A stretch of DNA of 64,000 nt from an uncultured Eggerthellaceae bacterium (GCA_947626195.1 CANQRF010000004.1:1-64000); one strand, 5' to 3'; shown: positions 38,616 through 46,777, counted from the stretch's first letter. Notes: generated from the sequence alone by a model not told the origin. A program made the numbers and translations.

Positions 38616-38731
38616 GCGCCCACATCCTCGGTGATGACGGTGGAATCAATCGCCTCACCCGCACCCTCACCCCTTTTGAGGTTCTCGTTGAAGGCCGGGG
38701 TGGATTTCCCGTCGTTGTTCAAGCGTTTCAT
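38612..38731 (-). CDS. 39-residue ORF translationally coupled to the GH36 gene
   Basis: It starts at an ATG with AGAAAGAGGG upstream and ends in a TGA that overlaps the GH36 start codon as ATGA. The hydrophilic product begins KRLNNDGKSTPAFNENLKRG and ends VITEDVGA. It is too short for domain assignment. It could be a real small protein or a leader whose translation controls the enzyme, whose own ribosome site is weak. Confidence 0.5.
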   Translation of the reverse strand: MKRLNNDGKSTPAFNENLKRGEGAGEAIDSTVITEDVGA

Positions 38732-39092
38732 GGAGCCCTCTTTCTCCGAAAAGGGAAGCGCGCAGGCAAGCAAGCGATGCAACGGCGCTTCCGCGTGTGC
38801 CCGCCATCATACGTCCGGCCGCGTGCGTGGCTTTCGGCTGATGGCGAAAGCATTACTGACTTGTTACGGCTTCCGTGCCGTTTTCTTGTCCTGCACACAG
38901 GCTTGACCAAATCTCGCGAAAAAAATCATAAAAAGTGGCGAAAAATCACCATCAATTACGGAAGGTAGAGTTACAATCTCGCTTGTGTGTATTTTGTGTG
39001 GTTTCCGCACGTCATACGCACGGGGGAGGGAAGTACACAGAGCGCCACGGGGACGTGGCAAAGGGATGGTAGGAAAGAAGGAGGTTGACGTC
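38732..39092. other. 361-bp divergent control region of the sugar module
   Basis: No gene is seen. It holds a terminator-like hairpin ACGGC/GCCGT followed by TTTCTTGT (38866-38889, plus strand), an A-rich stretch at 38918-38955, and a TACAAT box at 38972-38977 that may serve the symporter gene 115 bp downstream. No clear operator palindrome was found. Confidence 0.5.
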
Positions 39093-41063
39093 ATGGCGAT
39101 GTCAAAGGCCCAATCTGTGGCTTTCGGTATCGGTGCGGTAGGTAAGGACTTCATGTACGCTATCACGGCGACTTACGTACTGTACTATTACCAGAACTTG
39201 CTGGGCATTTCGGCGACGTTCGTCGGAATCATCTTGATGGTGGCCCGCTTGTTCGACGCCTTCAACGACCCGCTGATGGGTGTGTTGGTGGCAAAGACTC
39301 ATACTCGGTGGGGACGGTTCCGTCCCTGGATCTTCAGCGGATCCATCATCAATGCACTGGTGTGCTTCTTCCTGTTCGCCGTGCCGGACGCGTTCCAGAC
39401 CGGCGCAGGGCTCATGGTGTGGTTCTCCGTCGCCTACATCCTCTGGGGCCTCACCTACACCTTCATGGACGTACCGTTCTGGTCAATGGTCCCCGCCTGC
39501 ACCGACACGCCGAAAGAACGTGAGACGCTCTCCGTCATCGGTCGTACCTGCGCGGGCATCGGCGGCATGGTCATCAACTCCTTTGGCCTGATCATCGCCC
39601 AAACGCTGGGCGCTGGCGACATGAAGCAGGGCTTCACGCTGTTCGCGCTCGTCGTTTCCGTCGTATTCGTCATCTTCGAGATCATCTGCGTCGTCGGCGT
39701 TCGCGAGCATCATGGCGTTGCCATGGAGACCTCGACGATCGGCCAGATGCTCAAGGCGCTTTTGCGCAACGACCAGGCCGTGGTCGTCGTGGTCATGATC
39801 CTCATCGTGAACGCGTCGGTCTACCTGACCACGAACCTGCTCATCTACTTCTTCCAGTACAACGTCGGCGTTGCGAACTGGGAGGTCACCTACTCGATGT
39901 TCACGCTCGTGGGCACGCTGATCCAAGTGTTCACCATGAGCCTGCTCTATCCGCTTGCGCGCCGTTGGTTCTCCAACCCGTTCTTGTTCAAAGCTTCGCT
40001 CATCATCTGGATCATCGGGTTTGGCCTGATCTTCGTCTATGGCTTGACCGGTTGGGACAAGGAGACCCTCATCCTCCTGTTCACCACGCCGCTCATCTAC
40101 ATCCCGTTCGGCATCACCACCGTGTTGACGACCGTGTTCCTTTCCGGCACCGTCGACTACGGCGAGCTGAAGACGGGCCATCGCGACGAGTCCGTCGTCT
40201 TCTCGATGCAGACCTTCATCGTGAAGGCCGCTTCCGCCCTCGCGATCTTCATCGTGGGCGTCGGCCTTGACGGCATCGGCCTCGTGACCACCAACGAGGT
40301 CATTGAGAATCCCGACATTGCCGCGCAAGCGGTCTACACTGGCGAAGGCAACGAAATCGAAATTCTCACGGGCGAAGTCGATACGATTCCGGGCGAGGAG
40401 TATGATGGCCCGATCGCCGTTTACAACAATGAAGCCGATGCGAACAGCGCCGTGATGGCCGAGCAGGCGGATCGTCCTGCAGCCGTTACCGTCGTCCAGA
40501 CGTCCGGCACGCGCTTCGCCCTCGTGTTCATGATGACGATCATCCCGATCATCGGCATCGCACTCGGCCTGCTGTTCTTCGTCAAGAAGTTCAAGCTCAC
40601 CGACGAGGTCATGGAAGCCAATGCTCAGAAGGTGCTCGAGAAGCGTATTGCGAACACCGCGCAGTTCGCCGAGACCGGTGAAATCCCGCAAGGCGTGTCC
40701 ATCGCCCTGAACGACGCTGGTGTTGCGCCTGATCAGGCACAGGCCGATAAGCTCGTCCAGCGCGACATCAAGGTGTACATGGATCAGATCGAAATGATGC
40801 GCACGCGTTCGCTGCAACGCATCGATCCGATGGATCCGAAGGCCACGATGCTGCGTCAGTCGATCAACCGCGACTTCGATAACCTGCTCGATCCGGATTA
40901 CAACCCCGATCCCGAGGAACTCGCGGCCATCCGCCAGCGTGCGTATGACACCATCGATCCGAACGATCCGGCAGCCGATGAGCTCCGCCAGATGATGACG
41001 GAAGACTTCGAGCGCCTGGGTAGCATGGATCCGCAAAGCATCCTGAAATACCTCAAGAAATAG
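39093..41063 (+). CDS. GPH-family (MelB-like) sugar:cation symporter with long C-terminal extension
   Basis: The 656-residue protein starts like glycoside-pentoside-hexuronide symporters (GIGAVGKDFMYAITATYVLY, then DAFNDPLMGVLVAKTHTRWG). The usual ~450-residue fold is interrupted near 395-470 by an acidic, probably external loop (GEVDTIPGEEYDGPIAVYNN region). It ends with a ~145-residue hydrophilic cytoplasmic tail that is not an EIIA domain. The tail contains an internal duplication: IDPMDPKATMLRQSINRDF and IDPNDPAADELRQMMTEDF. The chosen ATG follows AAGAAGGAGG; a second ATG lies 6 nt on. The transported sugar is probably the GH36 substrate (inference). Confidence 0.85.
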   Translation: MAMSKAQSVAFGIGAVGKDFMYAITATYVLYYYQNLLGISATFVGIILMVARLFDAFNDPLMGVLVAKTHTRWGRFRPWIFSGSIINALVCFFLFAVPDAFQTGAGLMVWFSVAYILWGLTYTFMDVPFWSMVPACTDTPKERETLSVIGRTCAGIGGMVINSFGLIIAQTLGAGDMKQGFTLFALVVSVVFVIFEIICVVGVREHHGVAMETSTIGQMLKALLRNDQAVVVVVMILIVNASVYLTTNLLIYFFQYNVGVANWEVTYSMFTLVGTLIQVFTMSLLYPLARRWFSNPFLFKASLIIWIIGFGLIFVYGLTGWDKETLILLFTTPLIYIPFGITTVLTTVFLSGTVDYGELKTGHRDESVVFSMQTFIVKAASALAIFIVGVGLDGIGLVTTNEVIENPDIAAQAVYTGEGNEIEILTGEVDTIPGEEYDGPIAVYNNEADANSAVMAEQADRPAAVTVVQTSGTRFALVFMMTIIPIIGIALGLLFFVKKFKLTDEVMEANAQKVLEKRIANTAQFAETGEIPQGVSIALNDAGVAPDQAQADKLVQRDIKVYMDQIEMMRTRSLQRIDPMDPKATMLRQSINRDFDNLLDPDYNPDPEELAAIRQRAYDTIDPNDPAADELRQMMTEDFERLGSMDPQSILKYLKK

Positions 41064-41072
41064 CTTTTGGTT

Positions 41073-41095
41073 GCGCCGCTCTTTCCGAGCGGCGC
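41073..41095 (+). terminator. GCGCCGCTC/GAGCGGCGC hairpin after the symporter gene
   Basis: A 9-bp perfect stem with TTTCC loop, 10 bp past the symporter stop codon. Same hairpin family as 12646 and 29703. Confidence 0.6.
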
Positions 41096-41113
41096 AATTG
41101 CTGACGCTTTTTG

Positions 41114-41152
41114 CGAACGCCCTCTCGTCCCGCTCGGGCGAGGGGGCGTTCG
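41114..41152 (+). terminator. GGGGGCG-family hairpin at the head of repeat copy B
   Basis: CGAACGCCCTCTCG pairs with CGAGGGGGCGTTCG with one mismatch around a CCCGCTCGGG-type loop. Its right arm is the start of the 128-bp repeat. Confidence 0.55.
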
Positions 41153-41257
41153 AGTTCAAGGGCCTCGCGGACGTTGAGTAGATTCGCCGCTTGCGCATTA
41201 TGGCGAATCTCTCAACTGCTCGGCATTCACTCTCAACCCCCTCTGCTCTTCGCGAAA
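41130..41257. repeat. Dispersed 128-bp repeat, copy B
   Basis: Same length and orientation as copy A (5827-5954), with three differences seen by eye. It follows the symporter terminators and ends about 70 bp before the convergent methyltransferase stop codon. Copy B, unlike A, retains a complete hairpin at its left end. Confidence 0.9.
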
Positions 41258-41327
41258 ATACAAAATTGAACCAGTTATATCTCACTTTCTCACTGGCGAA
41301 CCTGTACGCACTGCGCGACAAAAGTTT

Positions 41328-42296
41328 TTAGTTTTTGCGGAAGACGAGGTAGGTGTTGAGGTTGCGGGTGCGGCCGTCGGCGGAGAAGCGGTCGATGAGT
41401 GTGGCGTTACACGAAGCGCATGCGAAGTCTGCCAGCTCGTCGATCTCGCTCTCAGAGAAGCTGTGGCAATAGCGGAAGACGTTCTCGTTGTGCTGCCAAC
41501 CGAGAAGCCAGTCGCCACGCTCAAGTTGCGTGCGATCAATGCCGTATGAGGAGAGAACCCTGCTTTGGGCGGCGCGCGCCGTATCGTTTTGCGCTTTCAT
41601 GGCAATGTCGGGCGACTTTTCAAACTGCCAAAGTGAAATCGCCGCCACGCCACCTGTCTGCGTGCTATTGAGAAGTGCCGCGAGGATCTTCTTCCGCAGC
41701 GCTTGGGTGGGGATGTGGTGAAAGAAGCCGAAGCAGACGCTGAGCTTGCAGGGAGGCGCGTCGATTGCAAGCGCCCCATTTCCCCTGAGTGCTTCTTCGA
41801 GTAGATCGCAGCGCGTGAGGTGAAGCGATGTTTTGCGCTGCGCGAGCAGGGGGAATGCCGTTTCGTCAAGCGTCGGGTTGCGATCGATGCCGTAATAAGA
41901 AATAAGGCGGATGTTGTTGCGATTTCGAATGCTATCTCCGCTGCTTCCCTCGTCTTGCGCGCCATCACTCTTGTCGCTGCAATTATTGCTACCATTTTCG
42001 CTGTAGCCTTCATTTGCCTCTAATTCTCGAAGGAGGAAATCCGCGAAGCGGAGGTTCCCGCACGCCACATCGAGAACGGATAGCGTGCTCTCGGCCGCCG
42101 TGGTCTTGGTGGAAGGTATCCCGTTAGCTCGTGCGTTAGCTGAAGCAGGGTCTTCGCATGCCGCAGAATCAAGTGCGGAAAGGCAGCGTTTCCATCCTTC
42201 CCAAGCGGTATGGCGCGTTTGGGAAAACGAATCCCCCACCTGCTCGTAGAAGCGGTTTGTCAATTCGATGAGCTCTTGTGCTGTCGCGATGTCCAT
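41328..42296 (-). CDS. Trm9-like SAM-dependent methyltransferase (candidate tRNA wobble-uridine enzyme)
   Basis: The 322-residue protein has the SAM motif VLDVACGNLRFADFLL (74-89). Its flanks resemble eukaryotic Trm9: FYEQVGDSFSQTRHTAW (17-32) compares with the Trm9 N-terminal HFSQTRYKPW, and RYCHSFSESEIDEL near 275 with YRYYHLYREGELAE. Trm9 methylates cm5U34 to mcm5U34 in tRNA. A ~45-residue Ser/Asn/Asp-rich insertion (about 91-135) is unusual. The start codon is 7 nt from a TACAAT box with no ribosome site, so the mRNA is probably leaderless. It is divergent from elp3. Methyltransferase is certain; substrate is inference. Confidence 0.75.
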   Translation of the reverse strand: MDIATAQELIELTNRFYEQVGDSFSQTRHTAWEGWKRCLSALDSAACEDPASANARANGIPSTKTTAAESTLSVLDVACGNLRFADFLLRELEANEGYSENGSNNCSDKSDGAQDEGSSGDSIRNRNNIRLISYYGIDRNPTLDETAFPLLAQRKTSLHLTRCDLLEEALRGNGALAIDAPPCKLSVCFGFFHHIPTQALRKKILAALLNSTQTGGVAAISLWQFEKSPDIAMKAQNDTARAAQSRVLSSYGIDRTQLERGDWLLGWQHNENVFRYCHSFSESEIDELADFACASCNATLIDRFSADGRTRNLNTYLVFRKN

Positions 42297-42303
42297 GGCC
42301 TTG

Positions 42304-42320
42304 ATTGTATTCGATACAAT
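42304..42320. promoter_or_regulatory. Shared divergent promoter palindrome
   Basis: ATTGTATTCGATACAAT is a perfect 7-bp inverted repeat around TCG. Its two arms provide a TACAAT -10 box in each direction: minus-strand transcription towards the methyltransferase (start codon 7 nt away) and plus-strand towards elp3 (start codon 10 nt away). Only 34 bp separate the two start codons. Confidence 0.6.
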
Positions 42321-42330
42321 GGCACGGACA

Positions 42331-44178
42331 ATGGAAAAAGTGATACAAGACATACTTGAGGGAATGCGCACGCGCGCCGGCTTTGACGAGCGCGATGTGA
42401 CGCGCATCCTGCAGCTGCATAACCGCCGCGCACATGGTGCCGAGCGCGCCTTCGTGAAGAAGGACATCCTGCCGTTTCTCTTCGAGCAAAAGGAAGCGGA
42501 TTCGCCGCTTTGGCGCTCATGGAACATCGATGAGGCAACCGAAGAACGTCTCATCGCGCTTTTGCGTGTGAAGCCGCGGCGCACTTCTTCCGGTGTGGCG
42601 ACCGTTTCGGTGATCACCAAGCCGTGGCCGTGTTCGGGGGAGTGCCTCTTCTGCCCGAACGATGTGCGGATGCCGAAGAGCTATCTCGCAAACGAGCCCG
42701 CCTGCCAACGCGCGGAGCGGAACTACTTCGACCCCTATCTGCAGGTGGCCTCGCGCCTTCAGACGCTGCATCGGATGGGGCATCCCACCGACAAGGTGGA
42801 ACTCATAATCTTGGGCGGCACATGGACCGACTACGAGGAATCGTATCGTCTCTGGTTCGTCGGTGAGCTCTTCCGTGCCGTCAATGAGTTCGGCACGGCG
42901 GCGGGCCGTGAGAAGGTGGAGGAGCGCAAAAAGCGCTATGAGGTGTGCGGCATTTCCAACGACCGTCCGACGCTTGAGGAACAGACGCGCGAAGCGCAAA
43001 GCGCCGTGGATGCCGGAAAGCTGGCCTACAACGAGGCCATTCGCGAGCTTTACCTGCAGTCACCCGCATGGGAGGCGGCGCGCCATTGGCAGCGGCTCGA
43101 AGGGGGAGCGGAGGCACTCGAAAAGCGGCAGCGTGAAAACGAAGGTACTGCTCATCGCGTGGTCGGGCTCGTCGTGGAAACGCGCCCCGATGCGATAACG
43201 CCCGAGGCCCTCGTGGACCTCCGGCGCCTCGGCTGCACGAAGGTGCAGATGGGAATCCAAAGTCTGAATGAGCGGCGCCTCGCGGTGAACTCCCGCCACA
43301 CCTCGCTGGCCCAGATCAAGCAGGCGTTCGCCCTCCTGCGGCTCTTCGGCTTCAAGATCCACATCCATATGATGGCGAATCTCTTCGGCGCGACGCCCGA
43401 CGAGGATATTGAGGACTATCGAACGCTCGTCAGCGATCCCGCCTACCTTCCCGACGAGGTGAAGCTCTATCCGTGCGTGCTCGTGGAAAGCAGCGATCTC
43501 ACTGCCTCCTATGAGCAGGGCGCGTGGTGCGCCTATCCACACGAAGAGCTGGTTCACGTGCTGGCGGCCGATCTTGCCGCCACGCCGCCCTATGTGCGCA
43601 TCTCCCGCATGATTCGAGACATCTCGACGCAGGACATTATCGCGGGCAACACGATGACGAACCTCCGGCAAGTGGTCGAGCGGCTTCTCCAAGACGAAGA
43701 CGTGTCCATCGCGGAGATGCGCCATCGGGAGGTCAATCGGCGTGCGATCGACGATTGCGACCTCGCGCTGCAGGATGTTTCCTATGAGACCGCCGTGTCC
43801 ACCGAGCACTTCCTCCAATGGGTGACGTCCGAGGGCGTTCTCGCCGCTTGCCTGCGGCTGAGCCTTCCCGCGCGGGATGCCTTTCGCGCTTATGGAATGA
43901 GCGCCTGCGGGCTTAGCGCTTGCGGATTACCCGACGGAGACGACGCCATGATTCGCGAAGTGCACGTTTACAGCGAGGCCGCGCGCCTGCACAAGCGAGG
44001 CGAGAGCGTGCAGCATCGCGGCTTGGGGCGTTCCCTCATAGAACGCGCTTGCGAGATTTCCCGCGCGGCAGGCTACGGCGCCATCAACGTCATCAGCGCC
44101 GTGGGAACGCGCGCCTATTATCGGAGCTGCGGGTTTGAGGATGCGGGGCTCTATCAGAAGCGCTCGCTGGCCATTTGA
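42331..44178 (+). CDS. elp3: Elp3-family radical-SAM/acetyltransferase tRNA uridine-34 modification enzyme
   Basis: The 615-residue protein has the Elp3 layout: N-terminal helical region, radical SAM domain with cluster cysteines in PCSGECLFCPN (Cys101, Cys105, Cys108), and a C-terminal acetyltransferase domain with HRGLGRSLIERA near 562 and the tyrosines of RAYYRSCGFEDAG near 594. Elp3 uses acetyl-CoA and radical chemistry to make cm5U at the tRNA wobble position; archaeal and some bacterial forms act alone. The ATG at 42331 begins the family domain. Upstream ATGs overlap the promoter. Confidence 0.88.
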   Translation: MEKVIQDILEGMRTRAGFDERDVTRILQLHNRRAHGAERAFVKKDILPFLFEQKEADSPLWRSWNIDEATEERLIALLRVKPRRTSSGVATVSVITKPWPCSGECLFCPNDVRMPKSYLANEPACQRAERNYFDPYLQVASRLQTLHRMGHPTDKVELIILGGTWTDYEESYRLWFVGELFRAVNEFGTAAGREKVEERKKRYEVCGISNDRPTLEEQTREAQSAVDAGKLAYNEAIRELYLQSPAWEAARHWQRLEGGAEALEKRQRENEGTAHRVVGLVVETRPDAITPEALVDLRRLGCTKVQMGIQSLNERRLAVNSRHTSLAQIKQAFALLRLFGFKIHIHMMANLFGATPDEDIEDYRTLVSDPAYLPDEVKLYPCVLVESSDLTASYEQGAWCAYPHEELVHVLAADLAATPPYVRISRMIRDISTQDIIAGNTMTNLRQVVERLLQDEDVSIAEMRHREVNRRAIDDCDLALQDVSYETAVSTEHFLQWVTSEGVLAACLRLSLPARDAFRAYGMSACGLSACGLPDGDDAMIREVHVYSEAARLHKRGESVQHRGLGRSLIERACEISRAAGYGAINVISAVGTRAYYRSCGFEDAGLYQKRSLAI

Positions 44179-44179
44179 G

Positions 44180-44221
44180 AAGCGCCCGCTTGAAGCGCAA
44201 CGATGCTTCGCGCAGGCGCTT
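44180..44221 (+). terminator. Terminator after elp3
   Basis: AAGCGCC (44180-44186) pairs with GGCGCTT (44215-44221), with an inner GAAGC/GCTTC stem, followed by AACTTCCTTT. Confidence 0.6.
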
Positions 44222-44289
44222 AACTTCCTTTATATACCTTTATATATGTCGTTTTGCGAACGCAGTCAGCCAAAGAGAATCGGCGAGCA

Positions 44290-44334
44290 CTTCACGCGTT
44301 AACCCTTCACACGTTAACTCTTCGCACATCAACC
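44290..44334. repeat. Three 15-bp tandem repeats at the mscL 3' end
   Basis: CTTCACGCGTTAACC, CTTCACACGTTAACT and CTTCGCACATCAACC follow one another exactly with no gap. The third covers the mscL stop codon. They may have arisen by slippage. Confidence 0.7.
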
Positions 44335-44808
44335 CTCAACGGGCTTGAACGTCGCCTCGGCAGGGGCGGGAAGCTCGGCGGCGCAATGTGAGCAACGCGT
44401 GGCGCCGATGTTCACCGTCTCAAGGCAATAGGGGCACACCGGAGCGACCTCCTCCACTTCTTTCCCGTCCTTCTTCGTGAGCTTCGAATTGGCCTTCGCG
44501 CCGAGGTTCTGGACCTTGTTGATGCCCTTGATGAGGAGGAACACGACGAGCGCGATGATGAGGAAGTTGATGATCGCGCTGATGAACGCGCCGAAATCGA
44601 TGCTGACCGTATCGGTGACGGGGATGGCGAGCCCGCCGACGTCGGTGCCGTGGCCGCCCGTTATGAGGGTGATGAACGGGTTGATGATATTGTTCGTGAG
44701 GGAGGTGACGATCGCGGTGAAGGCGGCGCCGATGATGATGCCGACCGCCATATCCATCACGTTGCCGCGATTGATGAATTCTTGAAATTCATGGATAAAG
44801 TTCTTCAT
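44329..44808 (-). CDS. mscL: Large-conductance mechanosensitive channel with C-terminal zinc ribbon
   Basis: The 159-residue protein opens with the MscL helix (EFQEFINRGNVMDMAVGIIIG) and has two membrane helices, forming the pentameric pressure-relief pore. Unlike standard MscL (~130-150 residues), the C-terminus ends in two CxxC pairs, CPYC (125-128) and CSHC (139-142), a likely zinc ribbon in the cytoplasm followed by a Pro/Ala-rich tail. The first ~115 residues are ordinary. It is a single gene, convergent with elp3. Confidence 0.92.
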   Translation of the reverse strand: MKNFIHEFQEFINRGNVMDMAVGIIIGAAFTAIVTSLTNNIINPFITLITGGHGTDVGGLAIPVTDTVSIDFGAFISAIINFLIIALVVFLLIKGINKVQNLGAKANSKLTKKDGKEVEEVAPVCPYCLETVNIGATRCSHCAAELPAPAEATFKPVEG

Positions 44809-45159
44809 GGCCTCATGCCCCTTTCAAAATCGTGACGTATGCATGGTATACCTAATCCTGAAGCTTTTGTGTATTTCTTGGGAGATGCCTCAAAACGACC
44901 AAGCAAACCAACACGTTCTTGTTTTGCCTGATGGGCATTCATCGGAGGCGTTCTTTTCCCTTGCTGGACCAGCGCCGCTCGCGTAACTTTTTGGGAAATT
45001 TTCGCCATGGCCTGCGCCGATACGGTACAATATCGCTCGTTATCGACATAGCAACGTGCACGGCAGCAAATCAATCTTTTAAAATTCACCACGCTGTCAA
45101 ACCGCTTCGGCGGTGTTTTTTCTTGCGCTGCCAAGAGAAAACGCAGGGAAAGGAACGAT
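44809..45159 (+). other. 351-bp region with promoter and attenuator-like leader
   Basis: No gene is seen. A TACAAT box lies at 45026-45031. Downstream is an intrinsic terminator: ACCGC, UUCG-type loop, GCGGT at 45101-45114, then GTTTTTT to 45121. The next start codon (45160) is 38 bp beyond. As no plus-strand gene is nearby upstream, the terminator must act on the leader of the gene at 45160. No known riboswitch was recognised. Confidence 0.55.
45101..45121 (+). terminator. Leader terminator with TTCG tetraloop
   Basis: ACCGC-TTCG-GCGGT followed by GTTTTTT, between a -10 box and the start codon of the gene at 45160. Probable attenuation point. Confidence 0.65.
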
Positions 45160-45972
45160 GTGAGGGAAAGGAAAACGGCATACGGCAAACGGTCGCGCAA
45201 GCTGAGCGCGCTTCTCGCCGCATCGGCCCTCTCGGTCGTCGTTTTCGTGTCCGTCACCTTTGCCACCGCCGTTGCCGGATCTTCTGCCGGAGACACATCG
45301 GTCTTCGGCCTCTCGCATCTCAGCAGCTCCATGGCCATTGACGACGCCGCCGTTGCGGAAACCGCCGATTCGCCTCTCAACGAGTCGACGGAGGTTGCGG
45401 CCGAGGTGAAGCTCACGTCGGCGACGGAGCGCAGCGCAAAGGCCGGCATCGATGAGATCGCCGCCGAGGAAGAGGCCGCCCGCATCGCCGCCGAGGAAGC
45501 GGCACGTGCCGAGGAGCAGCGCCACATTGAGCAGGCCGAAGAGAACAAGATCGTCTACGAGGACAAGGGCGGTTCCACTTCGGCGACCAGCGCCGTCGAT
45601 TTCTCGGTCGGCAAAGAGGCTTTCATCGCCGAGTGGACGGCGCGCATCGATGCGTTTCTCGACGGTTCGCCCTTGAGCGGCCAAGGCAAGACCTTTGCCG
45701 AGGCGGCATGGGAATATGGTGTCGACCCGCGCTGGTCTCCCGCCATTTCCCATACCGAGAGCGGCATGGGAACCAACTGCTTCCTTCCCTATAACGCTTG
45801 GGGCTGGGGCCATTCCTCATGGAGTTCTTGGGAAGAGGCCATCTGGGCGCACGTTCAGGGGCTCGCTGATTCATATGGCTACACGATCAGCCTCGGAGCA
45901 GCGAAGAGGTATTGCCCGCCCACCTATGAGGACTGGTACGCGAAAACCCTCGCCGCGATGAATGCCATCTAG
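45160..45972 (+). CDS. Exported cell-wall hydrolase-like protein (glucosaminidase/lysozyme-type domain)
   Basis: The 270-residue protein has a basic N-terminus and membrane or signal helix (LLAASALSVVVFVSVTFATA), a Glu/Ala-rich probable coiled coil (about 100-130), and a C-terminal domain with AAWEYGVDPRWSPAISHTES and GWGHSSWSSWEEAIWAHVQG. That pattern recalls bacterial glucosaminidase/transglycosylase folds, with Glu in HTESGMG as likely catalytic acid. The start is GTG with GGGAAAGGAAC; the nearby ATG is out of frame. Its transcript carries a terminator in the leader, so expression is probably conditional. Confidence 0.75.
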   Translation: MRERKTAYGKRSRKLSALLAASALSVVVFVSVTFATAVAGSSAGDTSVFGLSHLSSSMAIDDAAVAETADSPLNESTEVAAEVKLTSATERSAKAGIDEIAAEEEAARIAAEEAARAEEQRHIEQAEENKIVYEDKGGSTSATSAVDFSVGKEAFIAEWTARIDAFLDGSPLSGQGKTFAEAAWEYGVDPRWSPAISHTESGMGTNCFLPYNAWGWGHSSWSSWEEAIWAHVQGLADSYGYTISLGAAKRYCPPTYEDWYAKTLAAMNAI

Positions 45973-46117
45973 CCCTTTTCCCAGAATCACGTACAATCAT
46001 CCCATACCTGAAGTACAGCATTGCTGCGCCTTCGTTGAGGGCAGCGGTGCCTTCGGGGATGCTTATCGTCTGGCTCCGCTAAATGAGAGGGCAGGGCGTG
46101 CGAGAGAAAGGTGAGGC

Positions 46118-46777
46118 ATGAGCAATGTCATCGTCATCGGATGCGGTCGTGTTGGCTCCCAGCTTTCCAACATGCTTTCCGACAACGGAAACAACGTCTG
46201 CTGCATCGACCGTGATCCCGAGGCGTTCGCCAACCTCGGCCGCAACTTCAACGGATCGACGCTCCAGGGCGTCGGTTTCGACGAAGATGTGCTCGTTCGG
46301 GCGGGAATAGAGGATTGCGATGTATTGGCGGCAGTCACCCAGTACGATAACGCCAATCTCATGTGCGCCGAGGTGGCGAGCCGTCTGTTCGATGTGCCTC
46401 ACGTCATCGCGCGCCTTTACAACCCTGATCACGAGCGCGCCTACATGCAGCTCGGCATCGACTACGTTTGCGGCACCTCGCTTGTCGCGGAAGACATCTT
46501 CTCGAAGGTCGTTTCCGGCCACGGCGCCCATATCGACACCTTCGGCGAGTTCGAGGTGCTGCGCTTCTCCCTCGATTTGAGCAGGGAGGAAAAGCGCACC
46601 ATCCGCGTTTCCGAACTTGAGCGCGACCATGAGATCCGCATCATCGCCTTCGAGCGCAAGGACGGCTCCGCTTCTTCCATTCCGACGTCGGAGTCGATTC
46701 TCTATCACGGGGATTCGGTCATGGCATGTGTCAGCCATCGGCTCATCGAGTGGTTCTCGCGCTATATGCTCGACTGA
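46118..46777 (+). CDS. TrkA-type potassium transport regulatory subunit (first of pair)
   Basis: The 219-residue cytoplasmic protein starts SNVIVIGCGRVGSQLSNMLS, the Rossmann NAD/ATP-binding RCK domain, followed by a TrkA-C-like domain. It gates TrkH-type channels. In mycobacteria the paired genes are called ceoB and ceoC; this is the CeoB-like member. The second TrkA gene follows after 23 bp. The TrkH gene lies 16 kb upstream, so the complex is split across loci. Confidence 0.9.
   Translation: MSNVIVIGCGRVGSQLSNMLSDNGNNVCCIDRDPEAFANLGRNFNGSTLQGVGFDEDVLVRAGIEDCDVLAAVTQYDNANLMCAEVASRLFDVPHVIARLYNPDHERAYMQLGIDYVCGTSLVAEDIFSKVVSGHGAHIDTFGEFEVLRFSLDLSREEKRTIRVSELERDHEIRIIAFERKDGSASSIPTSESILYHGDSVMACVSHRLIEWFSRYMLD

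Noticed and set aside
44809-45159. c-di-AMP (ydaO-type) riboswitch before the hydrolase-like gene
   Set aside because: The leader from the -10 box to the terminator is too short and lacks the conserved motifs.
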